In this document: piece by piece, positions 33,590-45,633 of the stretch
How positions within the stretch are numbered: position 1 is the first letter of the stretch
Layout of the letters: every line of letters begins with the position of its first letter
From: Corylus avellana
Taxonomy: Eukaryota > Streptophyta > Magnoliopsida > Fagales > Betulaceae
DNA length: 64,000 nucleotides
Assembly: GCF_901000735.1 (NCBI RefSeq)
Contig: NC_081550.1
Location: forward strand, 11,620,571-11,684,570
Direction of reading: 5' to 3'
Notes under the pieces: generated by a model
Database searches by the model: none
Seen by the model: only the letters and a program-made list of their open reading frames with translations
What the model was told of the DNA's origin: nothing
Made by a program: the position numbers and the translations under genes

Positions 33590-34733
33590 CTCTTATGAGC
33601 GCTAAGTTTAACGTCTTCAGCCAGACGGTGGTCCCTGCTTACTGTTGTCTAGAAGATGATGCTCATGCAGATGGTGGTGGCAACCGGGTGAGAATGGACT
33701 GCATCAATTCTTCTAAGGCGCCTAGGCGTTTGTCCATCAATTCTTTATTTTCCCGAGCCTCCTTTCTTTGGCCAGCCAACTCTCTCCGAAGGCCCGCTAT
33801 TTCTTCAATAAGTGAGCGGTTTTGTGCCTCCTCCTCAGATGCCTCTGGCTCAACTACAAGTTCATCTTCGGCCATCGACTCGGCCTCATTATCTTCCGCA
33901 CCAGCTGCTGGTCCCCGGGGCATGTGGGACAAGCTCTTGTTCCATTGGCGAATGCCAAATATGGGAGTAGTAGTGACTGGCTCATCAGCTGCGGTACCCT
34001 TGATGCCTTTCTTCCGGAGGATGTATGAGATTAAGTATGGGAAAGGCAACCCCCATGAATGTGTGGACTCCGCTCCTCCAACGTGCACCCCATTCCAAAA
34101 TTTCTGAATTTGGTTCCAAATTATGTCGGGAATGGAGTACCAAGCATCTTTATGGAAGGCGTAAAGTGTTTGAAGAAATTGATCCCGCCTCTGAGATTTG
34201 TGCCCCAAGGGAAAAGCATTACGGTGTAATATGGAGTCCACAAACCAAAGCCGTTGAGGTAGCTTGGATCGGTTGCCGGCATTATGATGGGAATTGGCAT
34301 ATTGCCCATCGCACATGTCCTCAATGATTTCCGCCACGTAGAAATTCGCCGGTTGCTCAGCAAGTTGTGCGGCTTCTGGAGGGTGCTCATGATTGCATTG
34401 AAGGGCAGCAGCAATGTCAGCCCGTGTTACGTCAATAGCTTTGCCTTTCACTTTGGAAGAGAGGGCAGCCACGTTGTTGCAGTCATGCTACAGGTTGGCA
34501 TAGAACTCGATCACCAATTTTCTGTAGGTAGTGGTGGTGACCGGCTTGAAAAGCTTGTTGAGCCCCCGTCGCTTGAACTCAGCGACCGCCCATTGAGTCG
34601 CCTCAAGATTTTGAAAGTCTTCGCGAATGGCGAAGGTGGTCTTAAATAGCAGCTCCCGCTCCTCAAAAGTGGGTGAGGGAGAAATGGCTTGGGTATCGGA
34701 CCCTCGGGAGGACGAAGCTCGAGCTCTTGGCAT
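33590..34733 (-). pseudogene. Athila-type plant retrotransposon ORF (PF20167-like)
   Basis: The frame starts 'MPRARASSSRGSDTQAISPS' at 34731-34733 and continues 'FEERELLFKTTFAIREDFQN', 'TYRKLVIEFYANL', then one in-frame TAG (34488-34490), then 'VAALSSKVKGKAIDVTRADI' through 'GLPFPYLISYILRKKGI' and a coiled-coil-like tail 'LIEEIAGLRRELAGQRKEAR' ending at 33663. This is the 'putative plant transposon protein' family found in Athila-like elements, whose function is not established. The 3' flank at 33590-33620 is the same 'gcgctaagttt' block that follows the gag at 7605-7630, in inverse orientation. Confidence 0.75.
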
Positions 34734-35134
34734 GATGAGCTTGATTGGGGACTTTTGACAAACACCTGGTCTGCACTAGAGATAACCAAAATTGCAAAAC
34801 AAAGCAACTCCACTTAAAACCCCCTGCAAAAACACCAAAATCCAACCACAGCAAAGCAATGTGGGTGGATGAACACCCACAATTGCAGAAATATGAGAAA
34901 AAAAAAAAGTTGGGGAAGTGATCGGGGTTGGGGTGTTGATGGGAATGGGGAACAAGGTGTAAAGTAGAGGTGGTGAAAAATACCTGGTATGGTTGCCGGA
35001 GAAGAACCGTGTGGTGGCTATGTGGTAGAGGTGGTGAAAAACGGTGGAGGAGTGCCGGAGGTGGGTGTTGCTTGGAGAAGAAAAATATGTGGGGTGTGGG
35101 GGGAAAGTGACCTAAAATAGGTCACGTGGTGTGC

Positions 35135-35245
35135 TGTCCGAGTGCGATCGATCACACAAATGGTGCGATCGATCGCATTCGGGCAGCATGTGCGTGTTGT
35201 TTCTGTTATTGCGATCGATTGCACCTTGGGTGCGATCGATCGCAG
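35135..35245. repeat. Palindrome cluster in the Athila leader/LTR
   Basis: Exact TGCGATCGATCGCA at 35164-35177 and 35231-35244, with variants tgcgatcgatcaca near 35143 and tgcgatcgattgca near 35209. They lie upstream of the minus-strand Athila ORF, a position comparable to the motif cluster in the 4.5-6.1 kb element. Confidence 0.9.
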
Positions 35246-35379
35246 TAACAGAATGTTAAAAGAAATTACATATATATATATATTTTATTTTATTTTAATT
35301 TTTATTGCATAATGTACAACAACTTTGATAGTGATACAATGAAATGATAGGATCAAGTGACAATCAAAATTGAAACAAT

Positions 35380-36300
35380 TGAAATTAAAGGTTCGTTCAA
35401 ACATCCGTTTGATCATAGTACATTTGTTCAATCGATCATGATAGGATCAAATGATCGATCAAACTTGAAACAATTAAAATTGAAGGTTTGATCGAATATC
35501 CGATCAATCATAATGAATTAGTTCGATTGATCGTGATAAGATCAAATGATTGAAACAATTGAAATTGAAGGTTTGATCGAATATCCGATCAATCATAATG
35601 AATTAGTTCGATTGATCGTGATAAGATCAAATGATTGAAAGAATTGAAATTGAAGGTTTGATCAAATATCCGATTGGTCCTACCTAGTGCATTCGATCGA
35701 TCGATCATGATAAGATCAAATGATCGAACAAAATTCAAACAAATTAAATGTTCGATCGAACATTGAATTGAAGTCTAAGCATTTTATATTATATTAGTGC
35801 ATTACTTAAATTGTTCGGGATACAATCAATACAACTTGACATGATTGAAGGCTCAATCAAACATTTGATAAAATCAATTCCGATCGATACTATTACATAT
35901 TAGTCTGATAGATCGTAATGGGATCAAATGTTTGATCAAACATCCGATTGATCATAATGAATTAGTTCGATTGATCGTGATATGATTAAATGATCAATCA
36001 AACATCCGATCGATCCTAATAGATTAGTTCGATTGATCGCAATAGGATCAATCGTTCGATCAAACATCTGATCGATCGTAATGAATTAGTTCGATTGATC
36101 ATGATAGAATCAAATGTCCGATCGATCGTACTGAATTAGTTCGATTGATCGTGATAGGATTAAATGTTTGATCAAACATCCGAGCGATCCTAATGAATTA
36201 GTTCCATTGACTGTGGTATGATCAATTGATAGATCAAACTAGATACAATTGAAGGTTCAATCGAATATTCAATTGAAGGTTCAATCCAACATTCAATTGA
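35380..36300. repeat. GATC-rich minisatellite (86- and 62-bp units)
   Basis: Units starting 'gaaggtttgatcgaatatcc' recur at 35481, 35567 and 35652 (86 bp). Further right, 'attagttcgattgatcg' recurs at 35961, 36023, 36085, 36135 and 36197 (62 bp with one 50-bp unit). Almost every unit carries 'cgatcgatc' or a one-base variant. It is non-coding. Confidence 0.85.
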
Positions 36301-36880
36301 ACTATTAGCCTTTTATATTATCTTAGTGCCTTAGTTATATTGATCTTATATTATCTTTGGATTTTGTATTATTTTATAACTAATTATAAGAGAAATATCA
36401 ACTTAATGATCTTTATCATAAAAATTTTATAAACGGAAATTTTTAGTTAATATTATAATGATAAAAACATATTATAAGAGAAAAATTACAAATAAATAAA
36501 TAAATAAAAATTAAAAAATTGGTAGTATAATTTTTTTTTTGGAAAATTATAAAAAGATACTAAAGTAGCCTCCCGAACAACCAAATTGTATAAAAATGCC
36601 ACTTATTTTTAATATTCATATAATACCCCTATTATTTTAACAAATAAATAATAAAATAATTGAAAAAAAAAAACGAATTTTTTTTCAAAAAATAAATTAC
36701 AACTTGCTTCATGTTTTTTTATATTTTTCTCATTTATTTTGGAGCCTTTTTTTTTTTTTTCACAATTTTTTTTTTTTTAAGAAAAATGCCCCAAATAGCC
36801 ACTAATTGAGCTACACCAAATAATTTGCCGCCATCTGGTAAAAACTGGCGGGTGCTCAAATTTTCGGAGGAAATACCACG
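36301..36880. other. AT-rich DNA before the CT-rich leader
   Basis: Long A and T runs; no gene. It is duplicated after the gap at about 39310-39880 with small differences. Confidence 0.5.
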
Positions 36881-36884
36881 TAGA

Positions 36885-37066
36885 TGCGCTGCAGCTAATA
36901 TCAGGATTCAGTACTCTCACTCTCACTCTCACTCTCTCTCTCTCACTCAGTACTTCGGCGCAAGGTTCTCTCTCCGGCAGCTCTCTTTCCGGCGCACCTC
37001 TATCTGCCAGCTCTCACTCCGGCGCACTTAATGCTCTCCTGTAGCTTTCTCTCTGGTATGAGTTTT
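36885..37066 (+). promoter_or_regulatory. CT-rich 5'UTR-like segment with splice donor
   Basis: A (CTCACT)n/(CT)n tract at 36915-36950 is followed by three 'ctctctttccggcgcac'-like blocks and 'tctctctg|gtatgagttt', a plausible 5' splice donor near 37055. This resembles the leader exon and first intron of a plant gene, possibly one of the captured host genes, but no coding exon follows directly. A second copy is at 39890-40060. Confidence 0.45.
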
Positions 37067-38861
37067 TCCTAACCCTTGAAAACCTTAAATGAGTTTCTCC
37101 TCTCTTCTTCTCTTTCTATTTTGCATCTGCTGTTCATGGGTTGGCATCTAAAATGGTTGATTTTTGTGGTTTCTATACTGTTTCCTGTGATTTTTAGTAT
37201 TGGGATATTTTCAAACATAGTAGGAGGCTAATATTTGATCATTTCAAGCTTGTGTTGGGTGTAAATTTATTCAATTTTGCTCTTCATTTTGTTGTCTATT
37301 GCTGTCTCTGGAGAAAATCCAATTGATTTCTTGATGGCAAATTTACTAACCTGTAGAGTATAGCCCTTTATTGGTACAGAGTACAAATAAGAGTAAAAAG
37401 GCTAACTTAAAATGTGAGATACAGAAAAATAAAGAAAAAAATATTCATATTTATCAATAGTTTAGAAGAATAAGAATTAGCAAAAACTATCTCAAGCATG
37501 CATATACAGAACTCAAAAAAAATTGGAGAGTTTTTTTATTAATTTGTTTTTTTTTTTTCTTTTTCACAAACCATTCCATCAAAAGATAGAAACTACACAT
37601 AACCAAAGCTGAAATGAGAGTAAGGTACTAGGTGAAACACAGAACAATATGATTTTAAATTGTTTCTAAAAGTGTTAACCCCATGCCAAAACAACCCAAC
37701 TAGTGCAACTTATATATCCCATCATTCTTTTCGGCATCAATTCTAATCTATCAAAGGGTCCAAACATAATTTTTCCTTTTTAATCTCTCTAAAATGGCTA
37801 CAAGTTCACATACCATCTATACAAGAGAGTTTTACATTTTGTGGTCAACCACATGAAAGTTACAATTGAAATGATTCATATGTTGCCCAAAGGTAGTATA
37901 ACATTCACCTATGTTTGAAATTCGGGAGTTCTAAGATAAATTATGTCTGGTATGATGCATGACAGAAATGCAGTAATCCTAAGCATACTTGTTCAAATTG
38001 AAACAAATCAGTTTAAAATCATGAATCAATGAACCTGCATCACAATTAAGTCACTATATTAAAGGACAAACAACGTGAACATGCAGTAAATTATGTGGCA
38101 CCAACGTTTTTTTCTAGTGTAATTATTTATGTGTTGCAAATCAGTGATTTTTGTTCAAGGGATCACACATTAACTAATCTAAACAAGGTAGAGGAGAAAC
38201 ATAAGTATATTTAAGCATGTACTAGATGGAACTTACTCTAAACCAAGAGATAACAATTAAATAGAGGACCATTAATATAACTATGTATTTCATTGAACAA
38301 ACAGATATACTACAAAACTTTTGTTTTTCTTTTCCTTCTTAGAGATTGTTAAACTTCAAACGCAAAACATTAACAATGTAGGAAGAGAAGAGAGAAATTG
38401 ATCATTCTTGAACAAAGTGTGTAGTATGCAAGACAAGCAATAAGAAAAATATACATCTAAAACTTTGTTTATTATCCCCATTCATAAAGGTCATTCATTT
38501 ATGACACGACCTGCAAACCCGCCACAAACTCAACATGGATTTAGCGAGTTATAATTAAAAAGTCTGACTCGTTTAATTAAATATGTAAAATTAGGGTTGA
38601 TCCGTATAGTCTTATACGCATACCTTGACACAACCCGAACTCGAAACACAAGAAGTTGCCACCCCTAACTATTCATGGCCAGGGTAATTATAATACTGCA
38701 AATTGGGGAGGATATATGAAAAATAAAATTTATGACATTACCTGTAAATTAACATTCTAGAGCCATTTGTATTATTTGATTAGTTTGATGTAACATATGG
38801 TTAATTAATTGGATGACATATTGACAGAGAGACATTTAAAAGTAGATAAAAAAATTAAAGA
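37067..38861. other. Non-coding, intron-like; variant A up to the gap
   Basis: 37067-37368 matches 40065-40375. 37369-38497 has no visible match after the gap, and 38498-38861 matches 41408-41515 joined to 45629-45915. No exon is recognised. Confidence 0.5.
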
Positions 38862-38961
38862 NNNNNNNNNNNNNNNNNNNNNNNNNNNNNNNNNNNNNNN
38901 NNNNNNNNNNNNNNNNNNNNNNNNNNNNNNNNNNNNNNNNNNNNNNNNNNNNNNNNNNNNN
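38862..38961. other. Assembly gap (100 N)
   Basis: 100 N. The sequence before it resembles 45900-45915 and the sequence after it resembles 35953 onward, so the flanks overlap rather than adjoin. Confidence 0.95.
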
Positions 38962-39310
38962 TCATAATGAATTAGTTCGATTGATCGTGATATGTTTAAA
39001 TGATCAATCAAACATCCGATCGATCTTAATAGATTAGTTCGATTGATCGCGATAGGATCAATCGTTCGATCAAACATCTGATCGATAGTAATGAATTAGT
39101 TCGATTGATCATAATAGAATCAAATGTCCGATCGATCGTACTGAATTAGTTCGATTGATCGTGATAGGATTAAATGTTCGATCAAACATCCGAGCGATCC
39201 TAATGAATTAGTTCCATTGACTGTGGTATGATCAATTGATAGATCAAACTAGATACACTTGAAGGTTCAATTGAACATTCAATTGAAGGTTCAATCCAAC
39301 ATTCAATTGA
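38962..39310. repeat. GATC-rich minisatellite, second copy
   Basis: Starts 'tcataatgaattagttcg' and follows 35953-36300 unit by unit with scattered substitutions. Confidence 0.8.
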
Positions 39311-39889
39311 ACTATTAGCTTTTTATATTATCTTAGTGCCTTAGTTATATTGATCTTATATTATCTTTGGATTTTGTATTATTTTATAACTAATTATAAG
39401 AGAAATTTCAACTTAATGATCTTTATCATAAAAATTTTATGAACCGAAATTTTTAGTTAATATTATAATAGTAAAATTTTTTTGGTAGTATAATTTTTTT
39501 TTTTGGAAAATTATAAATAGATACTAAAGTAGCCTCCCGAACAACCAAATTGTATAAAAATGCCACTTATTTTTAATATTCATATAATACCCCTATTATT
39601 TTAACAAATAAATAATAAAATAATGGGAAAAAAAAAACGAAAATTTATTCAAAAAATAAATTACAAATTGTTTCATGTTTTTTTTTTTATATTTTTCTCA
39701 TTTATTTTGGAGCCTTTTTTTTTTTATATTTTTCTCATTTTTTTTTTTTTTAAAGAAAAATGCCCCAAATAGCCACTAATTGAGCTGCACAAAATAATTT
39801 GCCGCCATCTACTAAAAACTGGCGGGTGCTCAAAATTTCGGAGGAAATTTGTTTACCAAATCCCACAACCACATGAGCTGCAGCTAATA

Positions 39890-39890
39890 T

Positions 39891-39921
<31 letters not shown>

Positions 39922-40060
39922 TCTCTCTCGATCGCTCTCTCTCTCACTCAATACTCCGGCACAAGGTTCTCTCTCCGGCAGCTCTCTTTCCGGCGCACCT
40001 CTCTCTACCAGCTCTCACTCCGGCGCACTTAACGCTCTCCTGTAGCTTTCTCTCCGGTAT
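39890..40060 (+). promoter_or_regulatory. CT-rich 5'UTR-like segment, second copy
   Basis: Same layout as 36885-37066: (CTCACT)n, then 'ctctctttccggcgcacc', then 'tctctccg|gtatgagttt'. The donor-like GTATGAG is kept in both copies. Confidence 0.45.
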
Positions 40061-41510
40061 GAGTTTCTCCTAACCCTTGAAAACCTTAAATGAGTTTCTC
40101 CTCTCTTCTTCTCTTTCTATTTTGCATCTACTGTTCATGGGTTGCATTTTTGCATCTAAAATGGTTGATTTTTGTGGTTTCTATACTGTTTCCTATGATT
40201 TTGAGTATTGAGATATTTTCAAACGTAGTAGGAGGCTAATATTTGATCATTTCAAGCTTGTGTTGGGTGTAAATTTATTCAAATTTGCTCTTCATTTTGT
40301 TGTCAATACTGTCTCTGGAGAAAATCCAGTTGATTTCTTGATGGCATATTTACTAACCTGTAGAGTATAGCCCTTTAATCTGATTTCAGCTGAATTCCTT
40401 TTCTTTTAATTTTTCCATTGAGGAGTTGGGTAAATTTCCTTATTTATTTAATATAGTGATCTCAACTCGGATTGTGTCCGTACAAGTCTCTAGTCATTGA
40501 TATGGTAAATATCTCTGCTGTACTTTCTTCCCTGTAATGTCTACAGTTTGCTTAGTTTTAGAATTTTGTCACTACACCAAGAAAAGAAGAAGAAGAAGAA
40601 GAATAGGATCGAAATAGTTTCCTTTTAAACCTTGGTTAGGCAGCTCAAATCCTTAAACAGTGCTGTAATGATGGATATGTTGATAAAAAGTAAAAAGTCT
40701 AACTCTGGGTTTTTTTTGTTTTTTGCTATGCTGGATTAACGCCTGAATATCTACCATATTTGCGGCGTTCTGGAAAGTTAATTCAACATTGAAAAGATGA
40801 ATTACTCACATGCATAAAGCAGATGGATTATAAATGTGCTATTGATATTAAGTCTTGCATTGGTCTCTTACCGGATGAAACTAAGTTTATAAATAAGCTC
40901 TAAATGTAACTTGAGTAGTGTTTTTACAATAACAACGCAAATATGACTTACTTTTTAGTAACATGCTAAGGCATTGCATGACGTGGGCCTTGAGGAGAAT
41001 GTTAGCAATTGAAGCGGGGAGAGATATCATTAGAGACAGAGTGTATTAAGGGGAGGTTTATACTACTAGCTGGGGATAAATTTTAGCTTTCTCTATTATC
41101 AAGGCTCTTAAGAAAATAATACCTTTAAATCAAAGGCATTGTATCTCAAACAGATATCTTGGGATTGCAATATTAAACTAGCTTGACACCAATCCTGCCT
41201 CTCTTTCAAACCACTAATTAAAGATAATTAAATACTATTATATGCCCCATCAAAGCATCAAATTTGGCAGGTCTATACAAGCAGGTTGCAATAACCATGT
41301 CTTGATCACCACTGTTGTAAAATAAAAAGTATATGATCGAGTGAAGTATCTTACTTCTTATAGCAATGAAATTAGCTTTTGGTGCAATCTAGGCAGGGAT
41401 AATAACTTATGACACGACCTGCAAACCCGACACAAACTCAACATGGATTTAGCGAGTTAGAATTAAAGAGTCTAACTCGTTTAATTAAGTGTGTAAACTT
41501 AGGGTTGATC
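40061..41510. other. Non-coding, intron-like; variant B
   Basis: Copy of the sequence after the leader until about 40375. A different 1.0-kb middle follows (40376-41407), then the shared 'tatgacacgacctgcaaacc' block at 41408. No exon is recognised. Confidence 0.45.
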
Positions 41511-42283
41511 CATATTGTAACGACCTAGATTTTAAAACTCTTATTTAAATAATATTAAATAGATTAAAAATATAATCGATAAATTAGAACAATGATATGT
41601 GGATTAATGATATTAAATAACTATTTAGTGTTAAAGGTATATTACGTTGATTTTTGACCTCTTATGTATATTACTTCAATTCTAAGAATTTAGCTTCACT
41701 AATATGTTTATGGGCATAATCAAACCCAATCTAGTGAATAAATTATTTATATTGGTGTTTAGCGAAATCATAAATTAATTTGAAGCTTTTCAGTTTTTTA
41801 GCCTAAAAAAGCAGTGTCTTAATTTTCATACTGTCTAAATGAGATTAAAACTGCTTAAGAAAGATACCAAGGCTAGCCACCTTTGTTGAAAGCTTAAAGT
41901 CTTCTAGTAATGATGATTATAGTAAATATCATGATTATAATTATTTAATAAGGCAAGTGGCCAAGTGGGAATGCAAATAGATTAAAGCCTAAGTTGAATA
42001 GGAAACTTTGTACAGGCCAAAAGTAGACTCAAACGAACTCGGATGAAGTCGAACCAAAAATATAAAATGTTTGTTTCGGAGTCCTCTATCTACTCTCAAA
42101 ATTTCATGTCAATCGGAGTATGTTTGGACATTGAAAAATGGATCGGAATACACTGCCCTCATTTTGGACGAAAATACTATTTGGTATAGACCATGAAATA
42201 TGGACTAGGTTCATTCTTTTGGTTAAATCCATCTCAACCCTTAGATCAAAGGTTTAAAAATAAATCCTAACCATTCATTCTCT

Positions 42284-42295
42284 TATAAATAGAGC
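42284..42295 (+). promoter_or_regulatory. TATA box of LTR unit 1
   Basis: TATAAATAGAGCC within 'cattctcttataaatag', the expected U3 promoter of a plant LTR. Confidence 0.5.
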
Positions 42296-42684
42296 CTAAG
42301 CTATAGTCATTTTCACTTGCTTTTCATTCACAATCTTAGAACAAGTAAAATTGTTTGCTCCTCCTTTCATTTTTTTTCTTGGTTCTAGTCAAATACCATA
42401 TAGCCTAGATCTTTCTTGTAGTGTTCAAGCGTTTTTCTAAAACTAGCTACCTAGAGAAGAATTGGTGGAGTTTTACTTCTAAGGATTTTTGGGTAAGTGT
42501 TTCTTGTATAAATATCATGATTTATTGCTTTTATCACTTGTTCTCATTTAATTGTTTAAAGACCCAATAAGCGTATAATGTAAAATAAAGTGATGGAACA
42601 AGTGAATTAATAATAAAGAGTTAGTGGACAAAATCAATTAAGGACTTATAATATTATCTATATATTATTTACTTTACAGTATTT

Positions 42685-43020
42685 ACATTCAGTCATTTCT
42701 TTTATGTCATTTAAATTTCTGTTCATATTTCTGGCGGTAAAGACCATTTGATGTCATCCCCGAAATATGCATTTAACATTTACATTCAGTCATTTCTTTT
42801 ATGTCATTTAAATTTCTGTTCATATTTCTGGCGGTAAAGACCATTTGATCTCATCCCCGAAATATGCATTATTTACATTCAGTTATTTCTTTTATGTCAT
42901 TTAAATTTTAATTCATATTTTGGCGGTCATCCCCAGAATATGAATTCAGTATTTACATTCAGTCATTTCTTTTATTGTCATTTAAATTTTGATTCATACT
43001 TTGGTAGGTACGGACCATTG
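42685..43020. repeat. 97-bp minisatellite, degenerate copy set
   Basis: Units starting 'acattcagtcatttctttta' at 42685, 42782, 42875 and 42955; spacing decays from 97 to 93 and 80. 'tctggcggtaaagacc' and 'catccccgaaatatg' are the conserved parts. Confidence 0.85.
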
Positions 43021-43610
43021 GTCTCATCTCCAAAATATGAGTCATGTTTTATATATATTATTTATAAATACTTGTTTGTATTTAGTGATACTGGCCATTA
43101 GCCTCGTCACCAAAAATGAATTTAGGCATAAAGCTAGTTATAAGTAACTATCTTAGATTAATATAATAAAATGAGTAAGTAAAGATGAAGTGACGGATAA
43201 TAAATAAATATAAAAAGATGAGAGTCTTTAAACAATGATATTATTGGAGAATGAACTAAGTATTGTTTGTATGTATGTATTATATGCAGAAGTGGAGCAG
43301 AATACTACACTAAGGAGAGTAAGTATGGATATACTTACTGAGTATTAGCTTCGTTTTACACGAACTCGGATGAAGTCGAACCAAAAATATAAAATGTTTG
43401 TTTCGGAGTCCTCTATCTACTCTCAAAATTTCATGTCAATCGGAGTATGTTTGGACATTGAAAAATGGATCGGAATACACTGCCCTCATTTTGGACGAAA
43501 ATATCAATTGGTATAGAGCATGAAAAATGGACTAGGTTCATTCTTTTGATTAAATACATCTCAACCCTTAGATCAAATGTGTAAAAATAAATCCTAACCA
43601 TCCATTCTCT

Positions 43611-43622
43611 TATAAATAGAGC
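43611..43622 (+). promoter_or_regulatory. TATA box of LTR unit 2
   Basis: The same TATAAATAGAGCC, 1,327 bases after the first, in the duplicated unit. Confidence 0.5.
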
Positions 43623-44010
43623 CTATAGCTAAATTCACTTTCACTTGAGTTTTTACAATCTTAGAACAAGTAAAATTGTTTGTTCCTCCTTTCATTTTAT
43701 TTCTTAGTTCTACTCAAATACCATATAGCCTAGATCTTTCTTGTAGTGTTCAAGCGTTTTTCTAAAACTAGCTACCTAGAGAAGATTTGGTGGAGTTTTA
43801 CTTCTAAAAGATTATTGGGTAAGTGTTTCTTGTATAAATATCATGATTTATTGCTTTTATTACTTGTCCTCATTTAATTGTTTAAAGACCCAATAAGCGT
43901 ATAATGTAAAATAAAGTAATGGAACAAGTGAATTAATAATAAAGAGTTAGTGGACAAAATCAATTAAGGACTTATAATATTATCTATATATTATTTACTT
44001 TACAGTATTT

Positions 44011-44515
44011 ACATTCAGTCATTTCTTTTATGTCATTTAAATTTTTGTTCATATTTCTGGCGGTAAAGACCATTTGATGTCATCCCCGAAATATGCATTT
44101 AACATTTACATTCAGTCATTTCTTTTATGTCATTTAAATTTCTGTTCATATTTCTGGCGGTAAAGACCATTTGATGTCATCCCCGAAATATGCATTTAAC
44201 ATTTACATTCAGTCATTTCTTTTATGTCATTTAAATTTCTGTTCATATTTCTGGCGGTAAGGACCATTTGATCTCATCCCCGAAATATGCATTTAGCATT
44301 TACATTCAGTCATTTCTTTTATGTCATTTAAATTTCTGTTCATATTTCTGGCGGTAAGGACCATTTGATCTCATCCCCGAAATATGCATTTAACATTTAC
44401 ATTTAGTCATTTCTTTTATGTCATTTAAATTTCTGTTCATATTTCTGGCGGTAACGACCATTTGATCTCATCCCCGAAATATGCATTTAACATTTACATT
44501 CAGTCATTTAACTAG
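44011..44515. repeat. 97-bp minisatellite, expanded copy set
   Basis: Unit starts at 44011, 44108, 44205, 44302, 44399 and 44496, all exactly 97 bases apart, with very little sequence difference. This homogeneity implies recent expansion compared with the first set. Confidence 0.9.
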
Positions 44516-45633
44516 TTATAAATGACTATTTTAGATTAATATAATAAAATGAGTAAGTAAAGATGAAATGACGGATAATAAATAAATATAAAAAGATGAG
44601 TGTCTTTAAACAATGATATTATTGGAGAATGAACTAAGTATTGTTTGTATGTATGTATTATATGCAGAAGTGGAGCAGAATACTACACTAAGGAGAGTAA
44701 GTATGGATATACTTATTGAGTACTAGCTTTGTTTTATTGTTGTAGGAATTCTTATTTTGTCTTATGAATATAATTTTGCAATACAACTGCTGCATAATGT
44801 GTCTAATAAAATGGGCTGATAAGATAGCCACCTTAAGAACAAGCTGGGTGGATTGCCGCGAGGAACTGTCGGTATCTCAGTGGATGGGAGTATATAACCG
44901 TCCAACAGGCCTAATATATAACTAAGCTGGGACGGTGTAGTTGCCAGCACCAAACAGGTAAACCTCTAAAGTGTGAGGGACATAACGGACGTATGCGGGC
45001 AGAGAGCTCATGAGAAGAGGTCTGAAGAAAGATTATCATAAAACACAAACTAATCGGTCATTACGCTGCATTCACAACTCATTCATTATTATATATTTTA
45101 GTCTTTAATCTTATTTGTTCAAACTAGTCTTTTTAGTCTTTATATCTAGGAAAATAGATTACTCACTTGTTTGCCTATGTAAATATGATAACGTCATCTT
45201 TACATAGATCTTGATGCAGGGATAGAAAGTGAGGACGATGGCCCTTTTACTGGTTTTGATGGTTGATAGACCATCTGCTGCAGGATTTATGCTTACTCTA
45301 TGGAGCAAGTCTCATTTATGTTAATCGCTTTTATTATGTATGGTGATGTGTGTAAACTTAATAGATATTACTATGTTAATTCAGGTGCCGTCTGTGGCAT
45401 ATATTTGGTACACCTCGTGTATACATATGTTGTAATGAAAACCATGTTTCTATTTTATTTAATAATATATCACCTCGAGGTATTTCAGTCAGCTCAACTG
45501 TGTTGTGTAAGTTATTCCTAGGTCATAGAAAAAGAAAAAAATATACATACTCCGCTGTAAGATTGTATTTTCTAAAGTTGCAGTGTCACGACTTCGATAT
45601 TTGCTAGTCCAAATATCGGGGCGTTACACATAT

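Larger units (their letters stand above)
41516..45628. mobile_element. 4.1-kb solo LTR, TSD CATAT, internally duplicated
   Basis: CATAT at 41511-41515 and 45629-45633 flank a unit that begins TGTAACGACCTAGATTTT and ends AATATCGGGGCGTTACA. The empty site is visible at about 38598-38612 ('gatccgtatagtctt'). No coding domain is present. Size and ends resemble the long LTRs of Tekay/Del chromoviruses (inference). Internally a block of about 1.33 kb is tandemly duplicated (42034-43360 and 43361-44737), so two TATAAATAGAGCC promoters exist (42284 and 43611). Confidence 0.85.

Noticed and set aside
36825..37031. Small ORF over the CT-rich tract
   Set aside because: Low-complexity Ser/His repeats from a (CTCACT)n tract; it has no conservation signal.
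38805..39077. Open frames spanning N runs (also at 52372, 52419, 61069, 61266)
   Set aside because: They are open only because N bases translate as X; no domain supports them.
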